Shown here: positions 34,037-46,592 of the stretch, one piece after another
Numbering within the stretch: position 1 is the first letter of the stretch
How the letters are laid out: every line of letters begins with the position of its first letter
Origin: Oikopleura dioica
Lineage: Eukaryota > Chordata > Appendicularia > Copelata > Oikopleuridae
NCBI GenBank assembly: GCA_907165135.1
Contig: OU015567.1
Span: 1,803,001 to 1,867,000 of the forward strand
DNA: 64,000 nucleotides
Direction: 5' to 3'
The notes under the pieces: generated by a model
The model's input: the letters and a program-made list of their open reading frames with translations, nothing else
The model's database searches: none
What the model was told of the DNA's origin: nothing
Position numbers and translations under genes: made by a program

Positions 34037-35939
34037 ATGAAGGCTTCGACAGTTAATGCAGTCTCGCTATTTTTGGGAATGATCGAAATGCTGCTTTTCG
34101 CAAATATTTTCTACGGCTTTCCCTTTATTCAAAAGATTTTTGAAGAAGAAAAGGTTTACATGAACGAAGTTTGCTCGCCAGGTAGAACATCATTATTCTC
34201 CTCGAAAATGACCAAAAATTCAGATGATATTGTCAATGGCACGTATTGCAAAGAAGCAAAGCTAGAAATCGGCAAAATTTGGACGTACGGCGTCGTTTTC
34301 TCCTGCACCGGTCCGCTCGTTTTTGGAACGCTTGTGAACGCCATTGGTACTTCTTGGACTAGACTTATCGCTGGAGGTTCTGCTACCGTGGGTCTCTTAC
34401 TGATGAGCTTCTACAAAACTTATTCTGCCCTCCTCCTTCCCGGAGTTATCTTAGGTGAGAAAAAAATAAACGGAAATAATTCTCATCGTTGATTTCAGTT
34501 GCTTTCCCATCAATTGCCTGGATCATGCTCAACACTTTCATTTCGCCAGTTTACAAGAAAATCACTGTCATTCTCATCGTCATCATTCCTGGTTTGATCA
34601 ATTCTTCCGCTACATCAATGCTCATCGCTAAGAAATTATATGAGTCCTCAAATGGAGAAAGTAAGTCTTTTGAAACAAATTATCTTTTTGATCGCTTATT
34701 TAATCCTAACCCTAACCAAAATTCGCCATTTAACCCTTTTAAATTTCTTCTTATAGTTGGTTTGGAAACTGTTTTCTCCCTCCTCTGTATCCTATCAATC
34801 CTGATCCACATCCGAACTCTCTTCTTGATGCCATCCCGCCCAATTCCGAAAAACATTCATGACAACTACAACTTGTTCAAAGAATCCCTCGTCATGAGTT
34901 TCTGCAAAAGCACGGTGAAGACAGAAAAGATGGAAAAGCCAAAACGACCTTCTGCCAGCTCACATTTGAAATTTTGCAAAACTGGGGCATTCCTGGTTTA
35001 CTTGGTTTACTACACCATCGTCACTTTCAGGTAAAAGATAGCCACGAAATCATGTTTATTCATGGATCCGTTCAGAATCAACACCATTCGTGGCTGGATG
35101 ACAACCTGGATTAAACATGCATACGAAGGAGTTAAGACCAATTGTTCGACAGAAGAATGCGTTGCCGAAGTCGATGGGACAATTTCTTTCCTGATCGATA
35201 TTAATGGGTACGCTTACTTCTCTCTTGCCCTGATTCCGCTTATCCCTGCTTTTATCATCAAAGCTATTGGCAACTCATACCCCGAGGGATACAAATTTGG
35301 AGAACTCAGAGCCAAGGTAAACAAAAATTCAAAGAAAAAAAAGTTCCCTTTCAAAGTTATGTAATCCGCATGAATCTCTTTAAAAACTCTACAGTTCTTT
35401 TAAAATTCTCTTTTCAGCTCGGAGGCATGATTTTTATGATGACATTTTGCGCTGGCGTCTCTTTGTTGTGCTCGTTTTTGATGACCCTGACCGTCTCTTC
35501 CGCAGATTCATACATCCTCGCCATTTCGAACATTGCTCTGTCCGTTTTTATCGTCCCGCTTCATTATTCAACACCTTGGCTGGTAAAAATCATTATTTAT
35601 TTTGCCCTTTTAAACATTTCTTAGCTTCTTTTCTCCTACTTCCCGCCGCAGTTCGTTCAATTCCTCTACGCTCTCATGACGATTCCCTCCATCCTCGTCT
35701 CCTTCCTCAACACTCCTCTGTACAACATGATCCTCGGGGAAGAGGACTCCATCAACTTTGGCCCAGTTTCTCTCTACCTCGGTCTTTGCTCAGCGCTTAC
35801 GTGGATTTGCTCCGTCTACCTTTGGTTCGACTCTCGAAAACTGATCAAAAAGAAAGAAGAAGAAGAGAAGAATACTCTCTATTCGCCCGAAAAGAATCTA
35901 ATTGACAGTAATCGTGATGATGAAGTCGTCAAAGCCTGA
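34037..35939 (+). CDS. SLC43-like major facilitator transporter
   Basis: Six exons in perfect phase (34037-34454, 34499-34660, 34757-35030, 35076-35316, 35418-35582, 35625-35939) give 524 residues, the usual SLC43 length. The N-terminus carries the family-like LLFANIFYGFPFIQKIFEEE just after TM1. An extracellular loop with Cys residues precedes TM2 (WTYGVVFSCTGPLVFG). About twelve hydrophobic segments are present, with a basic central cytoplasmic loop (KTEKMEKPKRPS) and a Lys/Glu-rich tail. SLC43 members move large neutral amino acids or purines across the plasma membrane without sodium; the exact substrate is not readable. Intron 3 holds a short CCTAACCCTAACC run. The next gene faces it convergently. 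Confidence 0.82.
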
Positions 35940-36048
35940 ATCATCATAACATATTCCTTTTCTATTTATTGTCTTATAATAAATGTATATTTCTTTATGT
36001 ATCTGATATTGACTTATTAAAATAACAAATTCAAGGCTTTTTACAAGT

Positions 36049-37690
36049 TTATTTAAACTCATACTCATGGCTTTTGTCAGGTTTACCGGGCGAGTAATTT
36101 GTCAGATGTCGGTTTTCTTTCGATCTCGGCGAAATTGCAAATGCCCATAATATGTTAAGAATCAAGCAAAGTCCAAAAATGATGAAAGGTGTGATGTTAA
36201 TAAAAGGATCGACGCCTCTTACAAATTTCATAAGCAGGTAGGTTCCGACGAGGAATGAAATATGCTCGAAATGAATAAGAACTGTATTGAAGATTCCCTA
36301 AAAATTATAAACAAAAATCAAAATCTGTGGATTACCAAAAAGCGAGAATCATCATCCAAATCATAGTAAAGTATCTTCGACAGCGAGTTCATCTTTTCTT
36401 CCCGAGGATTCTTGAGATTAATAAGGAATAGAGCGAGTAAATGAAACAAGATTGGAAGCCCAAATCCAATAAATATCCCGAGAGATCCCCATATCTCATC
36501 GATTTCGTTCAAAGCAAAAAGGAGAAAATAGGCTCTTGTGAAAATTTGCAATAGAAACTTAAAATAATTAAACAATATGATTCAAGTCTTGACAAACCAT
36601 AATAAAAATATATCCAACACGAAAGGCACTCAATTTGTTCTCATATTGTAGTACTTTCTTTTTTGTCGTGATTGCCCAAGAAAGAGATAAAAGAGAAAAA
36701 TATAACGACATCACATGCAAGAGAACGTCAATAGCATTTCCTTCTTTAATTGGCTCACAATAAAGATTATCCGGTTTAACGGGGTCTTCGGGCCTTTTGC
36801 ACACATTCAGAATATGAAATTGTAGAAAAAGCTACACAAAATTTATTCTTATCGTTATAGTGGAAATTTGTATACCTGAGGAGCAGATTCAAGTGATGCT
36901 ATAATGAACTTCACACTCATTAATTCTTTCAGAGCATTTAAGTCCTTTTTTGATTCACCATTTTTCCAAATTTGATAAACAGGACCCATTAAAACACAAT
37001 GAAGAAGTTTAACCAGAAAGGATCCTCTCTCCTCTTCCGTCAAATTTGTTGATTGATAAGATGAAATACCAGATAAAATCCCAGCAAATAATACGATTGT
37101 AATTGTTATTGATCCCCATAAGTAATTCTCCGTGACAAAATATTTTATTCCAAGATAAATATCGGATCTTAAAAACTTTAAATAAAGTTATCTTTCGCCG
37201 CTGTTTACCCGAAGTCGAGAATGTAAAGGGCAATCGCAAAACACACTTTCGCAGTCGTCAGGGCATTTCGATTTGATCGAGTAAGAAAAACAAAAAGCGT
37301 CAGAAAAGATAATATAATAAAGAGTGGCATGAAAAGATATGATTGACTTTTTTCCATCAAAAAATTATTGATCCAATTTTTCTTGTTACCATAAATACTC
37401 TGGTAAACCGCGTAAAGTTCGTCCTTTGGATCAATCGGTTTACAGTAGAGATCTGCATCTGTTTGATTGTGCGGAATATTTGGACATCTTCGCCCAAGAG
37501 GGTCGATGAGAAATGGCAAAGCAGCTCCACTTCCCCTTGGACTATCATCGTCATGCACATACCATGAATGAACCTGAATCCAACCATCGTCGTAATAAGG
37601 AAATAAAGCCTCCTTAGGGCTTGAGTCCACTCGGACTCTGCTGAGTCCTCGTGGATAATGGTGTACTCCCTGTCTTTCTCTAATAATGCT
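36049..37690 (-). CDS. XK-related (XKR) membrane protein
   Basis: Exons 36049-36297, 36336-36557, 36598-36831, 36876-37167 and 37209 to at least 37690 join in phase. XKR hallmarks: SDIYLGIKYF after the first membrane spans, LLHCVLMGPVYQIW, and the family core LESAPQLFLQFHIL, then SLYFSLLSLSWAITTKKK. About nine or ten hydrophobic segments are present. XKR proteins are phospholipid scramblases or their relatives, some activated by caspase cleavage; I see no clear caspase site in the short tail (KPDKSHEYEFK). Unusually, a Cys-containing, Asp-rich segment precedes the first core span. The start codon was not found; an upstream open block at 38111-37900 (MARSGTRYSTFVFDV) may hold it. Confidence 0.82.
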
Positions 37691-38579
37691 GGCTTCTGCT
37701 GGATAAAAAGATATTGTTGTTTATATAGCGCTTTATTAGACCGATGTTGAAGGTCTTTGTTAATCAGATAATAACTGTATAACTTGATAATAAGCTGATA
37801 ATAATCTGATTATAACTTGATGATGTTGACAGTGAAGTACAGGCTTTATATAGTCAGTGAATGGTGGGGGTACAGAGTAAAGTGTCGCTGTTGAGTGACT
37901 TATTGCTGCCACCGGAAGTGGACAGGAGAATCTGACAATAGGATCAGGATGAAGCTGGAGTTGTGATAGGCGGAAGCGCGCGCCGCGGGCCGGATGTGAT
38001 AAGGCGGCGGGCGTCCATTGTTATTATGATCTAGATGACTCCTGATGTTATGAGTCATAGGAAAGGAATTCGCGTAGATGGGATTAAGTGGCAATACGTC
38101 GAATACAAACGTAGAATACCGTGTGCCAGACCGTGCCATGATACTCTCTATTTTTTTCGATAATGTCACTTTTTACGCCAAGATGCGTTTATTTTTATGT
38201 ACCTTATTGTTATTTCGGTGAAAAGAGTCCCACTTTATTTTACAATCTCATCGCCTCACCGACCTCATTGGCTAGAATTTAATTTGAGAATCATGAATCT
38301 TATTCATAATACTCGACCCAAAAATAGGCACATTTAAATATCTGTCCCGTTCTAAGTCCAGAATCTAAAATAAGAGCACTTGTCAAACCAGCCCCTCAGA
38401 AATCGCCGCTGAACGCGATTTAGTCAGGATCGAGGCATATTAAACGCGTCGGACGTGTGGTATAAACTTACTTTTCACGAATTAGTCTTTGCATATATTA
38501 ATATTGCAAGAAAGAAGGCCGTTTGGCAGGATTTGAAGAGTTGATATTATCTTTTTCAAAATAAGTGAAAGCAGTGAAC
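37691..38579. other. Divergent intergenic region between XKR and the peptide gene
   Basis: Contains TATATA-type words near 37719, repeated TTGATAATAA/TAATCTGATTA units at 37760-37825, and a GC-rich patch near 37975. It probably carries promoters for both neighbours. A minus-strand open block at 37900-38169 could be a 5' XKR exon. Confidence 0.35.
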
Positions 38580-38817
38580 ATGGACTTTTTGAAGCTTTTA
38601 GGCATTTTTGTTGCAGTTCTTTCAGGTAAAAAGTGACTAGGGCAAAATTTACCGTACTTACTGTAATCATTCATACTTAGGGGAAACATCTGGAGAACTA
38701 GTGCAAAAAAGATGGGGAGAAATCAACCCTTGGTACTCTAGAATGCACTCTCTAACAAAAAATGGCAGAAACACGAACCGCTATTTCCTAAATTCTTTCA
38801 TTCTAGGTTTTATTTAA
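38580..38817 (+). CDS. Candidate secreted peptide/neuropeptide precursor, 60 residues
   Basis: Exon 38580-38625 codes a clean signal peptide (MDFLKLLGIFVAVLSG) and ends at a phase-1 GT donor. A 55-bp intron leads to exon 38681-38817, which ends in a stop. The mature part has a dibasic KR at residues 25-26, then WGEINPWYSRMHSLTKNGR, where Gly44-Arg45 could serve as amidation plus cleavage, and a tail containing NTNRYF. Size, signal peptide and processing sites fit a peptide hormone precursor. No known hormone family is recognised. The intron length is typical of this genome. Confidence 0.5.
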
Positions 38818-39111
38818 AAATTTGTCAAATTTCGCGATATATAAAACCTTGATAAGAACTCAATTCGTCAATTCGAAGAACCCAAAAGCGAAGTTTTTCT
38901 GAAGCTCCCAAGAATAAACCAATCACAAGAATAGACATAATCTCTCCTTATTTCTTCCGTGACATAATTACAAAAATATCTTTTATTCAATCAAACACTA
39001 AAAATATATCATCGCCACCGGCATTTTCTTTCATCATATGCTGATTGCAACCATTTCATAATCACATTCACTTTTGCGAGAAGAAGTAGCATCGAGAAAA
39101 AAAATTGAGAG

Positions 39112-40341
39112 ATGAAAAATATTATCAGCACAATTTTTGTCGCTCTCGCAAATGGAGAAAAATTCGGATCATCAGAGGTTTCAAAGGACTTGAAATTTGG
39201 ATGGGACCTGAAAAATGTAAGTTTTTTCTATCGATAAAATGAAAAATAAGGGTCTTCTTCACCCATTGAAAGGACATTTCTTCACAAAAAATTCTAGAAC
39301 TGCGGACCAAGGCCTCAAGGACCCCGCTACCCAGAACCTCCGGTCGCCTCCTCCGGCGACCCAAATGAAAACAAGTCATGTGACATCATCACCGATGCTC
39401 AGTACATTTCTGGTTACAAATGCGAAGCGCCTTGCCAAGCAGATCAGGAAATAGTCGTCGAAATCAACTGCAACTGCCACACTTCGATGGGTCCCCTGCA
39501 GTTTATCAAACAATGCGAGTGGGAATTCGTCGACGGAAAGAAATGTCCTTCTTTGAAGGTAAAAATCATCCATGCTTTCATCCTCTTATTCCTCGATTTC
39601 AGCCTTTTCAAAAAGAATTCGACTGGGAGTGCGACCCAAGATTTCACAACTGCCCTGGTCCTCAGTACAGATCGGTAAACCGCGGCCCTTTAGCTTCTCC
39701 GAGACCTGCAGTTCAATCAACCAGGGACAGGCCTGCTTTTCAACCAAAAATTGCGGACCGTGGTCAAAGGGTCCCAACCGATCAAGAGGAAGGATCCCTC
39801 AAAATTGAGCCAATTGGTGATCATGGAGACCTAATTACTCAGGTACTTATTTCGAAATCGAAATAAAAAGATGATAAAACTGGCTTTAGAAAGAAAAAGT
39901 TAATGGAACGACTTCAATCACGAACATCATCGATTTTGCCCCAGTCTTCTCCAAGCTCTTCCACGGTCTCGAAGAAGGCGAAAAAGGAGAAACCGAAGAA
40001 TACAATCAGCCTCGAAAGCGATCTCTCCGAGACCACTACGAGTCAGAATACCCAGATTACGACATGAACTACTACGGCGATTTCTCCACGCAGAACATTT
40101 TCAAGCAGATAACCAAAGAAAGCCTCAATGTCCAACGAAGAGTAAGCCCATTTTGATCTCCTTGAAATTGATTGAAAAATTCTAGCTCGCTCGAACAATT
40201 GCTCAACGAAATCACCTGCGTCATGTGAAAGAATCGTTGACTAAAAAGCTCGAGTCGGTTCTTGATCTCGTAACAGAATACGAAGGTTCTTCCGGAAATG
40301 AAGATTTAGCGACTTTGATTGCGGAAATTCAAGCGACCTAA
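39112..40341 (+). CDS. Secreted Cys-rich protein, 337 residues
   Basis: Five exons with exact phase-0 GT-AG joins: 39112-39216, 39298-39558, 39603-39842, 39890-40141 and 40186-40341. A short signal-like start (MKNIISTIFVALANG) leads to a Cys-rich region (NCGPRP, SCDIITDAQ, YKCEAPCQ, INCNCHTS, QCEWEF, KKCPS) that looks like a CCP-type module, then FDWECDPRFHNCPGPQYR. The C-terminal half is low-complexity and acidic with RKRS, a possible furin site, and ends in helices (KKLESVLDLVTEYEG). All introns are 44-81 bp. Extracellular matrix or tunic-related function is an inference only. Confidence 0.7.
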
Positions 40342-41215
40342 AACTGATGAATCCTTTTCTCATTGTACATTCATTTTTTGTCAGAATTAATAAATATTCC
40401 TTTTGAAATATAAAATACGTCATCATAAATTTGAAATAATTGTTGAATTCATTTTTCCTGAACCTCATCATAAATTATATTGACTGCTATTACTCGTTAC
40501 CTTTCACCTAAAATAAATAACTCAATTATTAGGAAACCTGTAAATTTATATTTCATCAAAATGACCAAAGGTTTATGGTGTTCATATCCGACTAAAACTC
40601 GCGTGACCTAAAACGCTTGCTTTACAATCCAAAAATCGGTTGGATTTGTCGGCTCGTTAAGAAAATCCAGGTGCTTGTTCCTCTCCTCTTCTCTCTAGTT
40701 TTGATAAGAAGTCTGCGCCAAACCTGCGCCGGTATCGTTGCCCGCGGCGAGCCTCGTCCCTCCTAGCGCAAGTACAAAACATTCGATTTCAAAAGCCCAA
40801 AATACACCCAAATCTCACAATTTTTTTAATAATGAGTTGATAAGAGAATAATTTTAGTAATCAGAAGATAATTTAATAAAGAAAATGCCGAAAAATTATA
40901 TAATGATGATGCCTAAAAAGACGAAGAAAAAGAAGGAATGTGTTTTTTATTCTAAAAATTAAGCCGAAACCTGATTTAAGTATTTTATGCGCGAAATTTG
41001 ACTAAAAATTTTTTGAAAATCTACATTTTTGGAATTTTTTTTATGTCTGCAAGAATAATTTTGAGCATTTCGGACCAAAAAATTAAATAATTTTTTTTAT
41101 TTTAATTTAAAAATTTCTTTAATTTTTCACTCAAAAATTTTAAGAAAATGAATTTTCATGAAAATTTATAAGAAAAACACAGAAAAAGCGTGAGCATCCC
41201 GATTTTATCCGTTGG
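40342..41215. other. Intergenic, AT-rich
   Basis: No exon chain. The poly-A-like signal AATAAA near 40391 serves the upstream gene. The stretch 40990-41190 is dominated by A/T runs. Confidence 0.5.
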
Positions 41216-43391
41216 ATGCTGAATCTCGTTGTCCCCTTACTCACGCTCTTCGGTATCCTCAACCTTGTTATCTCCGGGGAAGCAATAGAAGGCTTCTTTA
41301 GCTATTTCAAAGACAGCAGTCCGGGCGCTGCGACGAATTACGTTGGCTCAGACGGAATTATCATCCATGGAAAAGCGGCTCCGGCGAAAACGGACACCCA
41401 AATCGACCCGAGCAAACTTCAACCTGTCGTTCAAGAGCTTCTTCTCAAATCACAACAGACGGGGCAAGATCTAAATCTGAACAATCAACAATCCGATTAC
41501 GAAAAACAGCTTCAATACCAACAACAGCAGTTCCAGCAGCAGCAGCAACAGCAACAGGTTCAAAACCCCCCTCAATATGGCCAAATCGGCTCTGGAAATG
41601 CAGCAAATATACTCAACTCAATGACAGAGAGAAATCTGCTGGATCCATCGCCGATTAAAATGTCCCAATTTCGAGAACTCGGAGCTGATCCGGAAAATGA
41701 CCTGGATGAGACAAACACAAACCAGGATGATGATTTCCGACCAGGGCTGGATTTTGATAACATGCAGTTTCCAGAGTCCTCGAAGGTTCAGTCGCATGAG
41801 TGTCCCAATTTGGACGGGCATGACTGGAGCGAGAATATTCAGCCGAAATACGAAAGCCATCCGTGGAGATTTCTCATGCCAGTGCTTTACTATGGCCCGA
41901 ATAATCAAATCCACGGCCTTCGAGAATCGATCATTCTAGCGATTAAGCTCAATAGAACTCTCGCCCTTCCTCCTTTCCACAAACATGCATCTCTCGTCGC
42001 AGAGAACACGCCTTTCTCAGACCTGGTTGAAGCGACTCATAGAATCGACGAACGAGCGTTGAGACATCTTGTGAAAATTGTCCGACTTGATGAGTTGAGG
42101 CAAAAATGCGGAACGTGGTTTGGAAATGCGTTTTTGACCAGACAGTTGAGCTGCCAGCCGAATATGTTCGAGCGACTTTTCTCGTTTGAATACTACACTC
42201 AGGTTCGATCCTTATTTTCTTCAATGATAGTATTTCTATTCTAGATCCATCTGCTGAAATACCACACGTGGGAAGATTTCAAAAAGAACCAGGGTGCCAA
42301 TTGCGAGCTGCTTCATTCCCCGTCTCTTCCTCCTCAAACAGCTCTTGCTGATAAAAGGGCAATTCAACTCCCAAGGAGCGTTTTGTCAACAAATTTTCAT
42401 CATGAAGATCATTTTCTTTTCTTATGTTCTTTGTTAAAAAACGCAGAAAAGCTCGACAGAGGACTTGAAAAAGATGTATTTTTCGAACGAAAGATGCGCC
42501 GCGCTAGTTTTTCCGTTCAAAAACTTCAATTTCGATCCGATCGTTCTCAAGGCGCAGGGAGATAAGCTCACGCCAGAAATGAGGAGCTTGATGGAGGATG
42601 TGATTAATGCCACTCCTCGGCCTCCTTACATCAAGGTAGTTATTTAATAACATGAAAAGGGGTTGTTAAATTGAGTTTGTTAAGGACGTCGCAACGATGT
42701 TTATCGACGAAGTAATTCGACAAGGGGATTTTATTGGAATCCACTGGAGATACGACCTCGATGATTGGATGACTATCAATTGCAAGGTAAGGTCACCAGC
42801 TTGCTTCTTGAATGCTCATATTGTAGGATGGCGTTCAAGGCTTCATGGGACAAAAATGTCAACAGATTCACAGCGCAAGAGCTGACCCGAGCATTCTTGC
42901 TAGAGGAGTCGCCAAAATCGTCCAATATCTTGGAGAAAAGGGAGCAACAAGGTAAGAATTGATTGTTTTCTATTCAAAAAGGGTCGTTTTTAGGTCGAAA
43001 ATTGTATATATTGCTACGCCGCTCGCAGAAGAAGATATGATCGAGAAGATAAAATTATGGCTTGAACAAAATTCATCAATAAAGGTATTAATTAATACAA
43101 TTATTAAAATACAATATGTATGTATTGACACCGGACTTTCCCTGCTTGTTGCCTACAGATGATTTGTAGTTTGTTAAATTCAACTTATTAGGAAATTTTA
43201 AATACAAAATTTCTGCAAAGTTTCAGGTCTTATGGTCTCGCCATCTGCAAACTTTTTTCGACCATTTTTATCAAAACTGCGATGTTGTGAACAGAGACTG
43301 GTTGGATTTACTCTCTCTTTTGGAACAAGAAGTTGTTTACAGGACCGGGCACTTGAATTTTACTGACGAATATTTTGTCGCAAAAAGATAA
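41216..43391 (+). CDS. GDP-fucose protein O-fucosyltransferase-like enzyme
   Basis: Seven exons in phase (41216-42202, 42245-42379, 42447-42635, 42685-42786, 42827-42951, 42994-43084, 43227-43391) give 596 residues. An N-terminal signal or anchor (MLNLVVPLLTLFGILNLVIS) is followed by a Gln-rich spacer with eight consecutive Gln, then the catalytic domain: MPVLYYGPNNQIHGLRE, LNRTLALPPFHKH, SNERCAALVFPFKNF, and FIGIHWRYDLDDW, which matches the H-x-R donor-binding motif of the O-FucT family. Such enzymes work in the ER/Golgi on Cys-rich EGF or TSR modules. The long Gln-rich insert before the domain is unusual. POFUT1/2 versus other O-FucT clades cannot be decided by eye. Confidence 0.85.
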
Positions 43392-43780
43392 TCATTAACT
43401 TATCATTTCGACCAAGAATATTAAGCCCTGCAACAGAAGTACAGTATTCATCCGATCAGTAGTCTCAAGCTGGTCCCTGAATGTCCAGCTCCAACGATCC
43501 GTGGAAAATCGAGACAAATTCGACGTCACAAATTGGCGTCTTCTAGGGACATAATTCTAGAAAAAAAACAACAATTCATATGCAGAATCAACCGCCTCAA
43601 GCCATCAAAACCGTATCTATAAGAAAATAATTTGTACAGTCAACATGTACGAACCTTGTAAACTTTGAAAAACAGCAAACTGCTTATATACAGAAAAATG
43701 CAACTGCCAAAAACAATCAACCTGTAAAATATTATTTTATTTATCTATTGAGTTACACCAATAATATACTCGAAACTTCT

Positions 43781-44797
43781 TCAAAATTTATTTCGATTGA
43801 CAAAATCAGTCAATGCAGAAAATATGTCCATTGCAAGTTCCGGGTCCCAGTAATCTGAAGACTCAGAAGAGTCGGAAGAATCAGAAGAGTCAGAAGAATC
43901 TGATGTCGAAGTAGTTGTTGTCGTTGATGTGGTGGTTGTTGTAATTGTGGTGGTAGTTGCATCAGCTTTATTAATTTGAGCAACACAAGTTTCGAACATT
44001 CTTTCTGCTTCTGATTTTGCTTGTCTTAGCTGAGAAATTTTCGCATCACATTGAAGCTTGGCTGCATTTTGAGTTGATTTTAACTGTTCCATTTCACTTT
44101 CTCTATCTAAGAGCTCAAATCTTAATGTTCGATTGGAACTTCGAAACATAAATAAGACTTTCATTTTTTATAATTTATGTAAAAACTTATGTATAAGCCC
44201 GATTCTTGCCGAGGAAGTTTTTTCCAGATCTCTGTATTTTCTTCTACCTGAATTTTTATTAATAATTTTATTTATCTACTTTAAGTATTTATGGTACTTA
44301 TTCTAAGTTGTAAGACCAAATTATTTATTCTTGTCTTAAATGCGGCGTTATTCTCAGCCAATCGCTCTCGAATAATCCTCTCGATTTCGGGTCTCAGTCT
44401 TAAAATTATTGAAATCGGTTCAAAAAGCAGTTATTCTTCTTACGAATCGAGGCTCGGTGTGCTTTGATTATCAAGCTTTGTACAACTGCATTCTCCAACA
44501 GCAATTTTCAATTCAGAGCTGAAGGAAGTTTTTCGTCAAAAACTGTCATGAAAATAAGCCCTCCTGTTGATGAACCCCCTACCTGCATTTGTCACTACAT
44601 TCTTTCGAGGAGCAATTTTCAACACATCCCTTGAATTCAGCATTTGCTTTCTCTTTGCAAATACGTCCACGCTCTCGCACTCGGAAACCAAATCCATCAC
44701 TCTCGCAAAAATTTTCACAGGAAAAATTTTCGCTACAAATAGCGACATTTTCTGATGAAAGCGTATTTATCAAAAGAAGGAATACTATTCTCAGCAT
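43781..44797 (-). CDS. Secreted Cys-rich/coiled-coil protein with Ser-Asp tail
   Basis: Exons 44797 to about 44585, then about 44521-44443, 44397-44300, 44252-44210 and 44140-43781 join in phase. Signal peptide MLRIVFLLLINTLSSENVA, then a short Cys-rich module (ICSENFSCENFCES, VENCSSKECSDKC, GECSCTKLD), then charged helices (IERIIRERLAENNAAFKTR; ESEMEQLKSTQNAAKLQC) likely to be coiled coil. A Thr-rich stretch and repeated SSDSSDSSD units precede the tail. The overall plan resembles the CCP/coiled-coil gene at 25-28 kb, which suggests related extracellular proteins. No known family. Confidence 0.6.
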
Positions 44798-45223
44798 ATT
44801 TCTTATCCTCAGGAAAAATCATTCTGAGCGAAATAAAAGCGTGTTTATTTGCTCAATAATTTTGGAACTTCCTTCTTTAGTTAGAAAAAAGCGCATTCCT
44901 TTTTTAAATTTATTTTCTTGAGACAGTTTATAATTGTTCTTGAAATGAAAAAAACTGCGCTTGTTACCAAGACAAGTCTCTTTCTCCGTGGAGTACAGTA
45001 AATGACAGTTTATGTAAGACTTTCTTTGGCAACTTGAGTGTGAGGATTTCGGAATGCACCGTGGTACTGACTTGGTCCAGACCAAACAGAAGATTTTGAA
45101 TTGCTTGGTTGCGCTAAGAAGATATTACCTTCAACCGGTGATCCATTGAGTAGTCCTGTGCAGAGTTGTCATTAAAAAGGCAACGTTGAGTAATTTGAAT
45201 CAGTTATAGACAAGCTCTGCCGT

Positions 45224-46304
45224 TCAAAATGACAACTCTGTTCCTGAAGATCCAACCGCACTTTTGAACGCCGTTGCTGCAACGTGATTGCATCCTTTAG
45301 CATTGTAGTCCAAATACGGATCGCAGCAATAGTAGCAAACACTCTCAGTTCCCTTGCCTCGGTGTTGCCATCGTTCAATTGACCCAAATCGCCGATCTCC
45401 CCAACCATTTTGCGACGATTTTCCATTTCCACTTTGCGTATCTTCTTCCATCCACGAAAATCTTCGCCAGGAATCGCTAATTGAACCGCTCGGTATTCCG
45501 CTAGCATAATCCTGCCACGCCCGGTAGTGGCGGCAAAGTCCGCTTCTGACTTCCGTCTGAGATCCTGCTGGAACATACGCTTCATCTACCAGTGTTGCAT
45601 TGTACCCGTGATAGAAAGATTTGCCCATAACAATTTGGTAGTTTTGCCATTGCTGTCTTAGACAGCTTAGGGGTTGCTGACAACCCATTGTTACTTTGAT
45701 CGCGCCATCTGAATTGGCTGGGAAGCCGTTGAGTCGTTCTTGATGATGCCTGGCTTCATCAGCGGACCAAGGAGCGCCGTACTCGAAGTTGAAGTCGTTC
45801 TCGTCGTGTCGGATGATTCGCCGCTCACTGATGAAGCAAAAATAGTCCTCACCCTTTTTTCGGATCAAAAATCATGAAAATCAAACAAATTACAAATATT
45901 TTGATCCATTTTCCTGACAGTACGAGGCTCCATGTCGGAGTGCATCTCCATTCTGAATCGTGTCCGCCAGACAAGCCGTGTATCCAGCGTCGGTGTCGCA
46001 GGTCCAGCAGATTCTTCCGTTCCCAAGGGCTCGAGCAACAGATCCGACTAGTGTTGAATTTCCACCAGATTGGTCAACTTGGGACTTTTGGGTGATCTCT
46101 GGGTACCAGTTTTGATAATAGTCGACAGCTGCTAGTTGCGATAAAACAAGACTTATTTCGGCTTAAAAATTCTAAAAACAATTTCTCTTTTTTTGTTAAA
46201 AGCCGTTTCCTAAAAAGAAAAAGTAAGCGTTTCATCCTGAATTTTATCAATTCAAAAGGCGAAATGGCGAAGAATGAGGATGGAAACGAGGTGATACGGA
46301 GCAT
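45224..46304 (-). CDS. Cys-rich LU (Ly6/uPAR)-like extracellular protein
   Basis: Two main exons, about 46130-45914 and 45853-45224, join through a 60-bp GA-AG intron (45854-45913). The Cys pattern ICWTCDTDAGYTAC, SYC, YFCFISERR, MGCQQPLSC, and finally VCYYCCDPYLDYNAKGCN fits a three-finger LU-type fold, ending with the CC and CN signature. A long insertion lies between the middle and last Cys pairs. A possible signal exon starts at 46304 (MLRITSFPSSFF) but its splice is unresolved. Extracellular location is inferred; function unknown. Confidence 0.6.
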
Positions 46305-46592
46305 GAGCCTTGGTTTGATTGACAGAAAAGTTTACAAACAAATATCTGGCCAACAAAATTTTCAATTAGAAGTTTCACGGCAGTTTAGAATGGAACAAAT
46401 GACAAATCTGAACGAAAGAATTTATTCGCATAGGGTTTGAAGATAGGGCCTGAAAGTGCGAAGTTAGTGGTTGACCCCGACGGATCAGAATAAAATAACA
46501 ACCTTGGCTCCTCTCCAAGTTCTTACAACTACTCTAGAAAAGTCAAGCTTTTGCAAATCAGAAGGCAAGCCGATGCCTAATTAAAAAGACGT

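Noticed and set aside
37900..38169. Independent minus-strand gene of 79-89 residues upstream of XKR
   Set aside because: More likely the missing 5' exon or UTR of XKR, but no donor in phase was found, so it is not listed as a gene.
45172..45585. 137-residue ORF overlapping the LU-like gene
   Set aside because: It is another frame of the same strand; the Cys-patterned frame is the convincing one.
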